This document shows positions 34,485-43,695 of a stretch of DNA of 64,000 nt, piece after piece. Origin of the DNA: Mycobacterium haemophilum DSM 44634 (GTDB lineage Bacteria; Actinomycetota; Actinomycetes; Mycobacteriales; Mycobacteriaceae). The position numbers and the translations under genes were made by a program. Position 1 is the stretch's first letter. The number at the start of each line of letters is the position of its first letter. Location of the stretch: contig NZ_CP011883.2 of NCBI RefSeq assembly GCF_000340435.2, positions 3,332,687-3,396,686 on the forward strand, in the 5' to 3' direction. The notes under the pieces were generated by a model that was not told the DNA's origin, made no database searches, and saw only the letters and a list, made by a program, of their open reading frames with translations.

Positions 34485-35840
34485 ATGAGAATCGCTGCTC
34501 TTGGCGCGGCGGCTGCCGCGATGTTGGGCGGAACGCTGGCGGTTAGCCCGGTAAGTTCGGTCGGCCCGCCGACACCGAGCGGAGCGGTATGCGCGAACAG
34601 CGCCGCCGGCGCAGACTGCGACCGACTGGCTTCGGTCCTTATGCCGAACTCGGCGGCACAGTCGGGACAGGCGGCCCAAGCCTTGCCACCCGCGGTCTCC
34701 GTGGCCAGAGCGCCGGAGGCGGCGGGACCGATAGAGCACTTTATGCCTAGCCCGTTCTCGGCAGCAGGGCAGGTGATAGCGCCGGCAGTGGCTCCCCGAT
34801 CGGGCTCGTCGCCGACCGCGCTGCCCGTCCTCGACGACCCGGGCCTACCCGGCGTGCCCGACCCGAACCTGCTGGCAGGCTTGCCTAACGCGGGCGCGCT
34901 GGCCACCGCCCCCGGCCTGGCCGATCTCGGCATGCTGGGCTTACCTGGGTTTGCCGTACCCGCGCTTGGCATTGGCCTTCCCAACTTCTGGGCTGGCCTC
35001 GGGATTGCGCAAAGCGTGGCCTGGTCAGTCGTGGGCGGCGTACAAGGCTTGGGCGGCTTGGCCAGCTCTGCCCTCGGGTGGTCGACTGCGGTGGGTGTAC
35101 CGACCGCCCTGCTGGCACTAGACCTCATCGAGCCCGCGCTCGCTAGCGCTCTCGGTCTTAACTCCGAATCCGGCGGCGTCGCCGGGTTGCTGAATCCCAC
35201 GCAAGGTATCCCGTCGTCGATAGCGGGAGGTCTCCAGTCGTTGCTAGCGGGGTTAAATATCCCGGGTATCCCGTCGGGGGATATCCCACAGCTACTGGCC
35301 GGGGCGCTACCCGCGGTGCTGACCGGTGGCCCGGCGTCTCTGCTACTAGCGCTCGGCAACCCATCGCTATTGACGTCGGTCGGCTCGGCGCTGACTGCGG
35401 GTCTCCCCGCGCTACTCGCGGCGGTAAACCCGGCGCTCGCGGCGGGCCTTGGGGCGGTAGCCGGGGGGCTTCCAGCGCTCGCAGATATTCCCGCGTTCGT
35501 CGCGGGTCTGCCGGCCAGTCTCGCGGCGCTCATGGCGGGTCTACCGGCCGCGGCGCTCCCGGCGCTGGCTCCGGGGCTACCAGCGCTGCCCCCGGGGCTC
35601 CCGGCCCCAGGGCTACCGGCGCTGCCCCCGGGTCTCCCGGCCCCAGGGCTACCGGCGCTGCCCCCGGGTCTCCCGGCCCCGGGGCTACCGGCCCCAGGGC
35701 TACCGGCGCCACCAGCGGTTCTCGCGGCCCTGCCGCACCCTCAACTGCCGGCCCAGCCTCCACCGCCAGCCTTGCCGGCCCTGCCGCCCCCGCCGCACGT
35801 CTGCGGACCCCAACTTGGTCCGTTCAAGGCCTGCACATAG
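34485..35840 (+). CDS. Exported Pro/Leu/Ala-rich repeat protein (Rv1004c-like)
   Basis: A 451-residue protein with a Sec-type N-terminal signal (MRIAALGAAAAAMLGGTLAV). The middle is hydrophobic and Gly/Leu/Ala rich (residues about 110-350). The C-terminal third has LPALPPGLPAPG repeats and a Pro-rich tail ending in CGPQLGPFKACT with two Cys. Function is unknown; it corresponds by position and composition to H37Rv Rv1004c. The frame continues upstream to a GTG at 34449, but the ATG at 34485 begins directly with the signal. Confidence 0.75.
   Translation: MRIAALGAAAAAMLGGTLAVSPVSSVGPPTPSGAVCANSAAGADCDRLASVLMPNSAAQSGQAAQALPPAVSVARAPEAAGPIEHFMPSPFSAAGQVIAPAVAPRSGSSPTALPVLDDPGLPGVPDPNLLAGLPNAGALATAPGLADLGMLGLPGFAVPALGIGLPNFWAGLGIAQSVAWSVVGGVQGLGGLASSALGWSTAVGVPTALLALDLIEPALASALGLNSESGGVAGLLNPTQGIPSSIAGGLQSLLAGLNIPGIPSGDIPQLLAGALPAVLTGGPASLLLALGNPSLLTSVGSALTAGLPALLAAVNPALAAGLGAVAGGLPALADIPAFVAGLPASLAALMAGLPAAALPALAPGLPALPPGLPAPGLPALPPGLPAPGLPALPPGLPAPGLPAPGLPAPPAVLAALPHPQLPAQPPPPALPALPPPPHVCGPQLGPFKACT
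35577..35684. repeat. Three 36-bp tandem repeats coding LPALPPGLPAPG
   Basis: Units start at 35577, 35613 and 35649 and differ by one or two bases. A partial unit follows. The frame is kept because 36 is a multiple of 3. Copy number is likely to vary between strains. Confidence 0.9.
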
Positions 35841-35895
35841 CTGCAGCGGTTCCCCGGCATTTGCCGATCACACACGGTCTAGTTGGCCCGCTCAG

Positions 35896-36738
35896 TTACC
35901 TTCCCGCCTGGCGTGACCTCAAGACCGCGTCGTAGAGCTGGCGCGAGCGCACCGCCGAATGCACAGCGGCCACCTGGCCGCACGCGTCCTTGACGCGGGC
36001 ACCTCCTGCGATGAGGTTCTCCACCTCAGCGACTAGCAAGGACAAGTCGGCGCGCGGAGTTGCACCGGCCAGCACAACGGTGATCTCACCGAGCACACCG
36101 TCGGCCGCCCAGGCTGCTAACTCGTCGAGCGATCCGCGCACCACCTCCTCATGCACCTTGGTCAGCTCCCGGCAAACCACCGCCGGACGAGAACCGCCGA
36201 GCTGGTCGACGGCATCGCGCAGGCATGCGGCCAACCGGCGCGGCGATTCGAAGAACACACAGGTGCGCCGTTCGTCGGCCAGCGAAGCCAACCAGGTGCT
36301 GCGTGCCGAGCTCTTACGTGGTGCGAAACCCTCGAAACAGAACTTCTCCGACGGAAGACCGGACACGGCCAGCGCCGTCGTCACCGCGGACGGCCCGGGC
36401 AGACACCGCACCGGCAGGCCAGCAGCGATGCACGCCGCGACCAGCCGATAACCGGGGTCGCTGATCACCGGCATTCCAGCATCGCTGATCACCAGCACCG
36501 TGGCGCCAGCTTCGATGTCGGCTACCAAGGCAGACACCCGCGCGGCCTCCACCTGGTCGAACAGGCTGATCAGTCGGCCGGTGATGGCCACGCCGAGGGT
36601 TTTCGCCAAAGTTCGCGCCCGCCGGGTGTCTTCGGCCGCCACCACATCGGCACAACGCAGCGCGTCGGTCAACCTTCTCGACGCATCCAAGGGTTGGCCC
36701 AACGGGGTGGCACCCAGCAACAGGCGACCATCGGTCAT
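35896..36738 (-). CDS. rsmI: 16S rRNA (cytidine-1402-2'-O)-methyltransferase
   Basis: A 280-residue SAM-dependent tetrapyrrole-methylase-fold enzyme. The N-terminal LLLGATPLGQPLD stands for the usual TPIGN motif. ADVVAAEDTRR, LISDAGMPVISDPGY-like sequence, CLPGPSAVTTALAVSGLP, FFESPRRL and CRELTKVHEEV are all RsmI signatures. It methylates the ribose of C1402 in 16S rRNA. It is divergent from pmt with 24 bases between starts. Confidence 0.95.
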   Translation of the reverse strand: MTDGRLLLGATPLGQPLDASRRLTDALRCADVVAAEDTRRARTLAKTLGVAITGRLISLFDQVEAARVSALVADIEAGATVLVISDAGMPVISDPGYRLVAACIAAGLPVRCLPGPSAVTTALAVSGLPSEKFCFEGFAPRKSSARSTWLASLADERRTCVFFESPRRLAACLRDAVDQLGGSRPAVVCRELTKVHEEVVRGSLDELAAWAADGVLGEITVVLAGATPRADLSLLVAEVENLIAGGARVKDACGQVAAVHSAVRSRQLYDAVLRSRQAGR

Positions 36739-36762
36739 GACGGACAGCCTACGATCGACGTA

Positions 36763-38328
36763 ATGACCGCCCCGCCCCGCGAAACCCCCGTCGCCTTGGA
36801 AAACCCCGCGGAGCCCCCGATGCCCGTCATTAGTCCAGGGCCGCTGGTGCCGGTAGCAGATTTCGGGCCAACCGACGACGTGCGCGGTTGGATCGCGACC
36901 GGCGTCATCACCGTGCTAGCAACTGTGACGCGTTTCCTCAATCTGAGCTCGCCGACCGATGCCGGCACACCCATCTTTGACGAGAAGCACTACGCGCCGC
37001 AGGCGTGGCAGTTGTTGCACAACCATGGGGTGGAAGACAACCCCGGCTTCGGCCTGGTCGTTCATCCCCCAGTCGGTAAACAATTGATTGCCATCGGCGA
37101 GGCCATCTTCGGATACAACGGCGTGGGCTGGCGATTCACCGGTGCGCTGCTCGGCGTGGTCATGGTGGCACTGGTGCTGCGGATCGTGCGGCGGATCACC
37201 CGCTCGACGCTGGTCGGCGCTATCGCGGGGTTGTTGATTATCTGCGACGGCGTCAGCTTTGTCACCGCGCGCACCGCACTGCTCGACGGCTTCCTCACCT
37301 TCTTCGTGGTCGCGGCGTTCGGCGCCCTCGTCGTCGACCGCGATCAGGTCCGCCAACGAATGCACATAGCGCTCACGGAGGGGCGGTCCAGCGAAACAGC
37401 TTATGGTCCGCGGCTCGGTGTACGTTGGTGGCGTTTCCTGGCCGGGGTGCTGCTTGGATTGGCTTGTGCGACAAAGTGGTCCGGCCTGTATTTCGTGCTG
37501 TTCTTTGGTGTGATGTCGTTGGCGTTTGATGTGGCGGCGCGGCGGCAGTACCAGATACACAGGCCATGGCTGGGAGTCCTACGACGTGACGTTGTCCCCG
37601 CCGGATATGCGCTGGGGCTCATCCCCGTGCTGGTGTACCTAGCCAGCTACGCGCCGTGGTTCGCGTCCGAGACCGCGATCGACCGATACCAGGTCGGTCA
37701 AACAATTGGGCGCCACGGGGTGATCCCACTGCCCGACGCCATTCGCTCGCTGTGGTACTACCACGCCAAGGCACTGCAATTCCATGCCGGCCTGACGAAT
37801 TCGGCGGGCAACTACCACCCGTGGGAATCCAAACCGTGGAGCTGGCCAATGTCGTTGCGGCCGGTACTGTACGCGATTGATCAGCAGGACGTGCCCGGTT
37901 GTGGGGCACAGTCATGTGTCAAGGCCGAGATGCTGGTCGGCACGCCCGCGATGTGGTGGCTAGCGGTGCCTGTCCTGGTCTACGCGACTTGGCGGGCGGT
38001 CATTCGGCGAGACTGGCGCTACGCGGCTGTTTTGCTCGGGTATTGCGCGGGGTGGCTGCCGTGGTTCGCCGACATCGACCGGCAGATGTACTTCTTCTAC
38101 GCGGCGACGATGGCGCCGTTCCTAGTCATGGGCATCGCGCTGATCCTCGGCGACATTCTCTACGCCCGTAATCAGAGCTCCGAACGACGCACACTCGGGC
38201 TAATCGTGGTCTCCTGCTATGTGGCGTTAGTGGTGACAAACTTCGTTTGGCTGTTTCCGGTGCTCACCGGTCTGCCTATCTCGCAACAGACCTGGAACAT
38301 GGAGATCTGGCTGCCCAGTTGGCGCTAG
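36763..38328 (+). CDS. pmt: Protein O-mannosyltransferase (Rv1002c-like)
   Basis: A 521-residue polytopic membrane enzyme of GT39 that transfers mannose from polyprenyl-phospho-mannose to Ser/Thr of exported proteins. The first luminal loop has the acidic pair in TPIFDEKHYAPQAW and the HPPVGK motif. LACATKWSGLYFV and the YHPWESKPWSWP loop are typical of actinobacterial Pmt. About ten hydrophobic segments are seen. The frame runs open upstream to 36151 across rsmI, but the ATG at 36763 is the family start. Confidence 0.95.
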   Translation: MTAPPRETPVALENPAEPPMPVISPGPLVPVADFGPTDDVRGWIATGVITVLATVTRFLNLSSPTDAGTPIFDEKHYAPQAWQLLHNHGVEDNPGFGLVVHPPVGKQLIAIGEAIFGYNGVGWRFTGALLGVVMVALVLRIVRRITRSTLVGAIAGLLIICDGVSFVTARTALLDGFLTFFVVAAFGALVVDRDQVRQRMHIALTEGRSSETAYGPRLGVRWWRFLAGVLLGLACATKWSGLYFVLFFGVMSLAFDVAARRQYQIHRPWLGVLRRDVVPAGYALGLIPVLVYLASYAPWFASETAIDRYQVGQTIGRHGVIPLPDAIRSLWYYHAKALQFHAGLTNSAGNYHPWESKPWSWPMSLRPVLYAIDQQDVPGCGAQSCVKAEMLVGTPAMWWLAVPVLVYATWRAVIRRDWRYAAVLLGYCAGWLPWFADIDRQMYFFYAATMAPFLVMGIALILGDILYARNQSSERRTLGLIVVSCYVALVVTNFVWLFPVLTGLPISQQTWNMEIWLPSWR

Positions 38329-38400
38329 TTGCTGCACCGAGATTGCAGTGAGGGCTGCGATTGCGGCGCTGACCACGACCACGACGGCAATCTCGACGAC

Positions 38401-39294
38401 ATGTCGGTGGCAACGGACACCATAGATCGTGTGACGGGGGTGTTTCTAGGAAGCGAAGCCATAGCACGCGGCGCCTTGACCCGCGGCCAATTACGTTGGA
38501 ACTACCGAAAAATCCATCACGACGTCTACCTACCAAAGGACACGGTCAGGTCGCTGCGGGACAACATCCACGCGGCCTGGTTATGGTCAGGCCGAAGGGC
38601 CATTGTGGCGGGCCGCGCTGCAGCGGCACTGCACGGAGCGAAATGGGTTGACGACTTCACCCCGGTCGAGCTTGTAGGTCCGTTCCACCATCCACCGCCG
38701 GGCATCATCGTTCGGCGGGAACGGATCAGCGATGAGGACGTCGTTGGGCGGGGCGAGCTACTCGTCACCAGTCTGGCGCGCACAGCGTTCGACCTTGCAC
38801 GCCATCTGCCACGGGGTGTCGCGGTCGCCCACCTGGACGCGCTGGCCGCCGCGACCAACCTCACGGCCGCGGACATCATGCCGATAGCTACCCGCAATAA
38901 GGGAGCCAGAGGTGCACGACATTGCCGAGCGGCTATCTCCCTGATGGACGGAGGAGCCCAGTCGCCAAAAGAAAGCTGGCTGCGGCTCGTCCTCATCGAT
39001 GCTGGCCTACCTCGGCCTACCACCCAGATCCAAGTCACCGATGGCCAATTCGTGGCACATCTCGACATGGGGTGGGAAGAGCCGATGGTGGCTCTCGAAT
39101 ATGACGGCGACCAGCATCGCCAGGATCGGCGCCAGTATGTGAGAGACGTTCGCCGAACCGAGATACTCGATCGTCTTGGTTGGCACGTGATCAAGGTGAT
39201 CAACGAGGATCGGCCGAATGTCGTCGTTCACCGGGCGCGCGACGCACTGGCCCGGCGGTCGGCGCCGAGAGCTACAGCGGATCGCGGGCAATAG
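38401..39294 (+). CDS. DUF559-type endonuclease-like protein with AbiEi-like N-terminus
   Basis: A 297-residue protein. The N-terminal about 60 residues (ARGALTRGQLRWNYRKIHHD, then VYLPKD) resemble the winged-helix of AbiEi-type proteins. The C-terminal part has a VSR/DUF559 nuclease-like pattern, with an Asp in HLDMGW, the ExD-like VALEYDGDQH and LDRLGWHVIKV. Proteins of this make-up are common as solitary genes in mycobacteria and their function is unproven. The 3' end overlaps the convergent arcA by 23 bases. It is not clearly a counterpart of any gene I recall at this site in H37Rv. Confidence 0.7.
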   Translation: MSVATDTIDRVTGVFLGSEAIARGALTRGQLRWNYRKIHHDVYLPKDTVRSLRDNIHAAWLWSGRRAIVAGRAAAALHGAKWVDDFTPVELVGPFHHPPPGIIVRRERISDEDVVGRGELLVTSLARTAFDLARHLPRGVAVAHLDALAAATNLTAADIMPIATRNKGARGARHCRAAISLMDGGAQSPKESWLRLVLIDAGLPRPTTQIQVTDGQFVAHLDMGWEEPMVALEYDGDQHRQDRRQYVRDVRRTEILDRLGWHVIKVINEDRPNVVVHRARDALARRSAPRATADRGQ

Positions 39295-40480
39295 GGCAGG
39301 ACATGCAGCGCGGCCCGCCGCGACCGGTACCCAATTCAGAACCCGCGATGGTCAGTACTTCGATGCCCGCGTCCTGCAGGCGGATGTTGGTCTGTACGTT
39401 GCGCTCATAGGCGACAACAACGCCGGGCTCCAATGCCAACGTGTTGTTGCCGTCGTCCCACTGTTCACGTTCGGCGGTTACGGGATCCAACCCGGTGTCG
39501 ATGACCCGCAACTTGTCGATGCCGATCGCCCTTGCGGCCGCCTCGAGAAATGGAGCGGCGTCGCTAACGGTCACACCATGGGGCGTGCGCTGGATCGCGA
39601 ATGCCGTGAGCGTATCGACGATGTTGGCATACATCAGCACCGTGTCCGTGTCGACCAACGTGCACACGGTGTCCAGGTGCATCTGCGCGCGTCGCTGCGC
39701 GATCGGGACCGCGAGCACCGTGTGCGCAAGATCATCGTCAAAAAGGCTGCGCGCCAACGCTTCCGCGCCGGCAGGAGTGGTCCGCTCACCCACCCCCACC
39801 GCGATCACGCCCGGGGCGAGTAGCAGTACGTCACCACCTTCGACGGGCGCTGACCTTGATTCGTAGGCCTTCCGCACGCCGGTGAAGCGCGGATGATGGG
39901 CATAGATCAGGTCGGTCAGCGACGCCTCGCGAACGCGGGCCCGTAGCGCCAGGGTGGGGATCACCACCCGCGGCCCGACCCAGATCGACGAGTCCCTGGT
40001 GAACACCAGATTCGGCAACGGCTCAATGACGAAATCCGCCCCATGATGCATGCGAAGCACCAACGACACATCGTTCCGGGTGTCTGGCGGAAGCTCGTTG
40101 AACGTCATCCCAGCCGTCAACACGTGGGCCAGCGTGACCGGGTCGAGGCCGCGCAGATACGCCGAAAGTTCTTGTGCCAACGCCGTACCAAGACGCCGTG
40201 CATCTACGGCCGCGCCGACCCCATGCATCCGGGCGGCCCCACTCGCCAAAGCTTCAATCAGCAGGTCAGACAGCAGCAACACTTCCACGCCGCGGGAGCG
40301 CAGTAGTTCGGCGAATTGGTCGTGCTCCTCCTGCGCGCGCGAGACCCGGGGCAGCCCGTCGAAGAGCAGCTGATCGTTGTTGCGCGGGTTGAGTCGCCGC
40401 AGTTCGGCGCCCGGACGGTGCAAGATGGCGACCCGCAGCGCCCCCACCTCGGAATACGCGCCCAGCTCGGCAACAGTCAC
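39272..40480 (-). CDS. arcA: Arginine deiminase
   Basis: A 402-residue enzyme converting arginine to citrulline and ammonia. LPNLVFTRDSSIW, EGGDVLLLAPGV, the HLDTVCTLVD His region, the WDDGNNTLAL loop and the C-terminal GRGGPRCMSCP with the catalytic Cys are all seen. The GTG at 40478-40480 (VTVAELGAYSEVG) gives the M. tuberculosis length; the frame is open to 40600. No arcB or arcC is adjacent, as in M. tuberculosis. Confidence 0.96.
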   Translation of the reverse strand: MTVAELGAYSEVGALRVAILHRPGAELRRLNPRNNDQLLFDGLPRVSRAQEEHDQFAELLRSRGVEVLLLSDLLIEALASGAARMHGVGAAVDARRLGTALAQELSAYLRGLDPVTLAHVLTAGMTFNELPPDTRNDVSLVLRMHHGADFVIEPLPNLVFTRDSSIWVGPRVVIPTLALRARVREASLTDLIYAHHPRFTGVRKAYESRSAPVEGGDVLLLAPGVIAVGVGERTTPAGAEALARSLFDDDLAHTVLAVPIAQRRAQMHLDTVCTLVDTDTVLMYANIVDTLTAFAIQRTPHGVTVSDAAPFLEAAARAIGIDKLRVIDTGLDPVTAEREQWDDGNNTLALEPGVVVAYERNVQTNIRLQDAGIEVLTIAGSELGTGRGGPRCMSCPIARDPL

Positions 40481-40554
40481 AGTGAGAACCGTAGCCGCGC
40501 CGACGCGACCGGTCGCATCATGCACCAACCCATCGATCCCCGTTAATCGAACGA

Positions 40555-41172
40555 ATGTGCGATAGACTGGTCGCCGTGGGGATCGCGCTGCAGGGCTCAC
40601 TGTTCGAGCATCACGAGCGACGACAACTCGGTGACGGCGCCTTTATTGAGCTCCGCTGCGGCTGGCTGACAGACGGAGCGGAGCTGCTGGACGCGTTGTT
40701 GTCTGGGGTGTCGTGGCGTGCTGAACGCCGGCAGATGTACGACAAGGTGGTCGACGTGCCCCGGCTGGTGAGTTTTCACGACCTGACAACCGAAGATCCT
40801 CCGCATCCACTGCTGACGCGGCTGCGCCGCAGACTCAACGACATCTACGCCGGCGAGCTGGGTGAGCCCTTCACCACTGTCGGATTGTGCTGTTATCGCG
40901 ACGGTTCCGACAGTGTCGCCTGGCATGGCGACACTGTCGGCCGGAGCAGCTTCCAGGACACCATGGTGGCGATCGTCAGCCTCGGCGCCACACGAGTCTT
41001 CGCGTTACGTAAACGCGGCGGCGGCCCGTCGTTGCGCCTGCCACTGGCACACGGCGATCTGCTGGTGATGGGCGGCTCCTGCCAACGCACCTGGGAGCAC
41101 GCGGTCCCCAAGACGTCCGCGCCAACAGGCCCGCGGGTCAGCATCCAGTTCCGACCACGCGACGTGCGCTAG
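40555..41172 (+). CDS. AlkB-like 2-oxoglutarate/Fe(II) dioxygenase
   Basis: A 205-residue oxidative dealkylase-like protein (Rv1000c-like). The Fe(II) HxD pair is in WHGDTVGR and the distal His in WEHAVPKT. The 2-oxoglutarate Arg is in GPRVSIQFRPR. The substrate may be alkylated DNA or RNA, inferred from family. A GTG at 40576 is an alternative start. It ends overlapping the convergent lipoprotein gene by 4 bases. Confidence 0.88.
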   Translation: MCDRLVAVGIALQGSLFEHHERRQLGDGAFIELRCGWLTDGAELLDALLSGVSWRAERRQMYDKVVDVPRLVSFHDLTTEDPPHPLLTRLRRRLNDIYAGELGEPFTTVGLCCYRDGSDSVAWHGDTVGRSSFQDTMVAIVSLGATRVFALRKRGGGPSLRLPLAHGDLLVMGGSCQRTWEHAVPKTSAPTGPRVSIQFRPRDVR

Positions 41173-41843
41173 GTTCGGATCGTGCTCACCGCCTTGACGA
41201 GCAAGTCGCGGGCACGCTGCGTGTCCACCGGCACCACCGGCTGTCCCGGGACTACCAGCGGATTGGCGATGACGATCACCTGATAGTCGCCGAACGCAGC
41301 GGTGTAGTCGTAAAGCTCGCCGGTGCGGGGTGTCCCGGCTACCACCGTCTGCAGGACGCGGCGCACAGCCAGCGTGCGCGCCTCCTCGATGTGCGGCGCA
41401 TCGATTACCTCGATTCCGCCCCGCACTTGGGCCCCGGAGAATGACACCTTCGTGCAGCCCTGCCCAGGATCGTTGAGCGGAAACGGCTTGGAAGTCTCCA
41501 CCGCGATGACGATGAACCGGTTGCCATGGCCCTCAGCGGAGACCGCCGCCATATTGCCTTGCATGTCCGGCGGCATCGCAGGCCCGACCGCCAGTTTCGC
41601 GCAATCCGCCGGATCGAAGGTCAGTCCGTCGGGCAGCTTCCGCGCCGACAGCAGCTTGGGATCGATCGCCCTTTCACCAATGCTGGTGACATTGAAGTCA
41701 GACCCGAAGCTCGACTTCAGGTCCGTGACCTTGGCGATGTTGACCTTCGTCGAAGAGGTAGCCGGGCCCGATGAGCAGCCGGCGAGCAAGCACGCGGATG
41801 CGACCGCGAATACCATCTTCAACATCGTGGCCAATCTACCCAA
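41169..41843 (-). CDS. Lipoprotein, DUF5642-like (first of two paralogues)
   Basis: A 224-residue predicted lipoprotein with signal and lipobox CLLAGCSS. The rest is a single beta-rich domain with a Cys pair (ADCAKL; QGCTKV) and a C-terminus (RARDLLVKAVSTIRT) closely matching that of the upstream neighbour (AADLLVKTVSTLRS). An ATG at 41825 is nearer the signal. It is third in the pat operon, 9 bases after the preceding gene. Function unknown. Confidence 0.75.
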   Translation of the reverse strand: MGRLATMLKMVFAVASACLLAGCSSGPATSSTKVNIAKVTDLKSSFGSDFNVTSIGERAIDPKLLSARKLPDGLTFDPADCAKLAVGPAMPPDMQGNMAAVSAEGHGNRFIVIAVETSKPFPLNDPGQGCTKVSFSGAQVRGGIEVIDAPHIEEARTLAVRRVLQTVVAGTPRTGELYDYTAAFGDYQVIVIANPLVVPGQPVVPVDTQRARDLLVKAVSTIRT

Positions 41844-41852
41844 GGTAGACGT

Positions 41853-42536
41853 TCAGCTGCGCAACGTGGACACCGTTTTGACCAGCAGATCCGCGGCGAA
41901 TTGCGGGGCCAGCGCTGGGAGCGCTGAGCCAGGGTCGGTGGTCAATGTAGTGAATGCGTAGTAGTTGCCCAGGTACGCTGTGAATGTGTATGTCCGCGAA
42001 TTGGTTTCGGCGCCGGACTCGACGGATGTCCGCACGTCGGCGGTCATGCCTAGGGTATCGACGCCGTCGATGCGCGGCGCGTCGGTGAGGCGGACACTGG
42101 CGGCGGCACGCCCGGCCGTCATGGTCCATTGCCCACACGCCGTGAGGAGGTCACGGCCGACGGCCACCGGCCCCGGCAAGGCCACCACCACCGCGTCGAC
42201 GATGCCGCCCGCACCTGACCCGGACACGCCCTGCGCGGATTGGTCGTGTCCACGGCCAGGGTCGGCGAGCGTCGCGCACTGCGACGACTTCGTCGTCGCA
42301 TCCGCTGCTAGTCCCCAGATCAATCTCGGTGAGGCCGCGCTGGGGATGCCGTTGGTCACCTCATAGTCGGGCGGCAGCTCGCGACCGATCCTACGGATGT
42401 TGGCCGGGTGGACGCCGGCGCCATGAGCCGACAGCGGCAGCGAGGGCTGAACCGGCTCGGGTGTGGGCGACCGCGCGCATCCGGTGGCCACGAGCGTCAC
42501 GACCGCACCAATCGTGAACGGCCGCAAGCAGCTCAA
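41853..42536 (-). CDS. Lipoprotein, DUF5642-like (second paralogue, Rv0999-like)
   Basis: A 227-residue lipoprotein with lipobox LVATGCA and a Pro/Ser-rich linker. The domain carries two Cys (SSQCATL; TACGQW), probably a disulfide outside the membrane. It overlaps the pat gene by 4 bases (ATGA), so the two are translationally coupled. It is a divergent tandem paralogue of the next gene. Role unknown. Confidence 0.75.
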   Translation of the reverse strand: MSCLRPFTIGAVVTLVATGCARSPTPEPVQPSLPLSAHGAGVHPANIRRIGRELPPDYEVTNGIPSAASPRLIWGLAADATTKSSQCATLADPGRGHDQSAQGVSGSGAGGIVDAVVVALPGPVAVGRDLLTACGQWTMTAGRAAASVRLTDAPRIDGVDTLGMTADVRTSVESGAETNSRTYTFTAYLGNYYAFTTLTTDPGSALPALAPQFAADLLVKTVSTLRS

Positions 42537-43525
42537 CCGACCGCCCCGATTACCTGACGAACAACGCCCGCGATCTGGTCAGCCATCGCACGCCCGATGA
42601 TGAGGTCCCGCTGGCGGGGCACATCGATGACGGTGGTGACGACGCCGATGTCGTCGCGCTGCCAGACTGCGCCGTGATGGTCCATGATCGCGCGCATGGG
42701 CCCGTTGTCAGTAAGCATCCGCGCGGAAAATCTAGTGACTCCGTTGACATGAGCGGCGATAGACAACGCGCCGATCAGGAAGGTCCCGACGCCCCGACCC
42801 TGATAGGCATCGGCGACGGTGAACGCGATCTCGGCGACTGTCGGATCACTCTCATCACGGACGAACCGGGCGTCGGCCACCGGATCACCCCCGTCGGTCA
42901 CCACCCAGACGAAATGGTCGACGTAGTCGACCTCGGATAGGTAGTGCATCAGCTCCTCGCTGGGAGCACGAGCCGACATAAACCGCAAATACAGCGTCTC
43001 GCGGGAGAATCGGACGTGACCCCGCAGGCTGCGCTCGGCGTCGCCGGGGAGGACAGGACGCAACATCAGGTGGCTGCCGTCGCGAAGTTGTATGGGGATG
43101 GGCGTGATGAACCCGGCGAGACGCTGCCGGACCGTGCGCAACAGCCGCCGCGTGATACCGGGAATCTGCACCATCTGGGCGAAGGCGTCGGTGTCACCTA
43201 CCCAACCGGTCAGTGGTTCGGTCGTGGTAACCGTTGCCGTCCTCCGGCCGTCACGCAGCAAAGCGATCTCGCCAATGATCATGCCGTGGGACGCCTGCCC
43301 GACGATCACTGCGCCGTCGTCGCCGACACGCCTCACCTCGGCAGTACCCGACGAGATCAGCAGGAACGAAACGGCTTTCTCGCCCTGCTGCATCAGCACC
43401 TGGCCGGCCGCGGCCACCAGGGGCTTAACGCTGGCCGCTAACGACATCAAGTCCTCGGCGGAACAACCCTGGAAGATGTCCATTGCCGCAAGCTCTTCGG
43501 CCCGATCGGCGATCAACTCGGCCAC
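42533..43525 (-). CDS. pat: Cyclic-nucleotide-regulated protein lysine acetyltransferase Pat
   Basis: A 330-residue two-domain protein like M. tuberculosis Rv0998 (MtPat). An N-terminal cyclic-nucleotide-binding domain (about residues 12-135, with IIGEIALLRDGRRTATVTT as the phosphate-binding cassette) is fused to a GNAT acetyltransferase (about 145-330, with AYQGRGVGTFLIGALSIAA binding acetyl-CoA). cAMP relieves autoinhibition. Known targets are acyl-CoA synthetases and other metabolic enzymes. It is first gene of a three-gene operon with two lipoproteins. Confidence 0.95.
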   Translation of the reverse strand: MAELIADRAEELAAMDIFQGCSAEDLMSLAASVKPLVAAAGQVLMQQGEKAVSFLLISSGTAEVRRVGDDGAVIVGQASHGMIIGEIALLRDGRRTATVTTTEPLTGWVGDTDAFAQMVQIPGITRRLLRTVRQRLAGFITPIPIQLRDGSHLMLRPVLPGDAERSLRGHVRFSRETLYLRFMSARAPSEELMHYLSEVDYVDHFVWVVTDGGDPVADARFVRDESDPTVAEIAFTVADAYQGRGVGTFLIGALSIAAHVNGVTRFSARMLTDNGPMRAIMDHHGAVWQRDDIGVVTTVIDVPRQRDLIIGRAMADQIAGVVRQVIGAVG

Positions 43526-43695
43526 TGCGACATCCCGGGGGTCTCAGGGGTTAGACACGGGACTCGCGGTGCCCGCATTGCCATGAACCCGCCACCCCGT
43601 TCTCGTCTCGCGGTCCGATGCGACTCAGGGTATGGCTTCTGCTGCTGCGGCGGCAACAAGACGCGCGTCGGGGCGCCGACACTAGGCTGTCCTCA

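Noticed and set aside
34427..35533. 368-codon minus-strand frame opposite the Rv1004c-like gene
   Set aside because: The sense frame has a signal peptide and repeats; the antisense frame is Pro/Ala/Ser noise.
36151..36762. 204-codon upstream extension of pmt across rsmI
   Set aside because: It is antisense to the well-supported rsmI gene and lacks protein-like composition; the ATG at 36763 fits the family.
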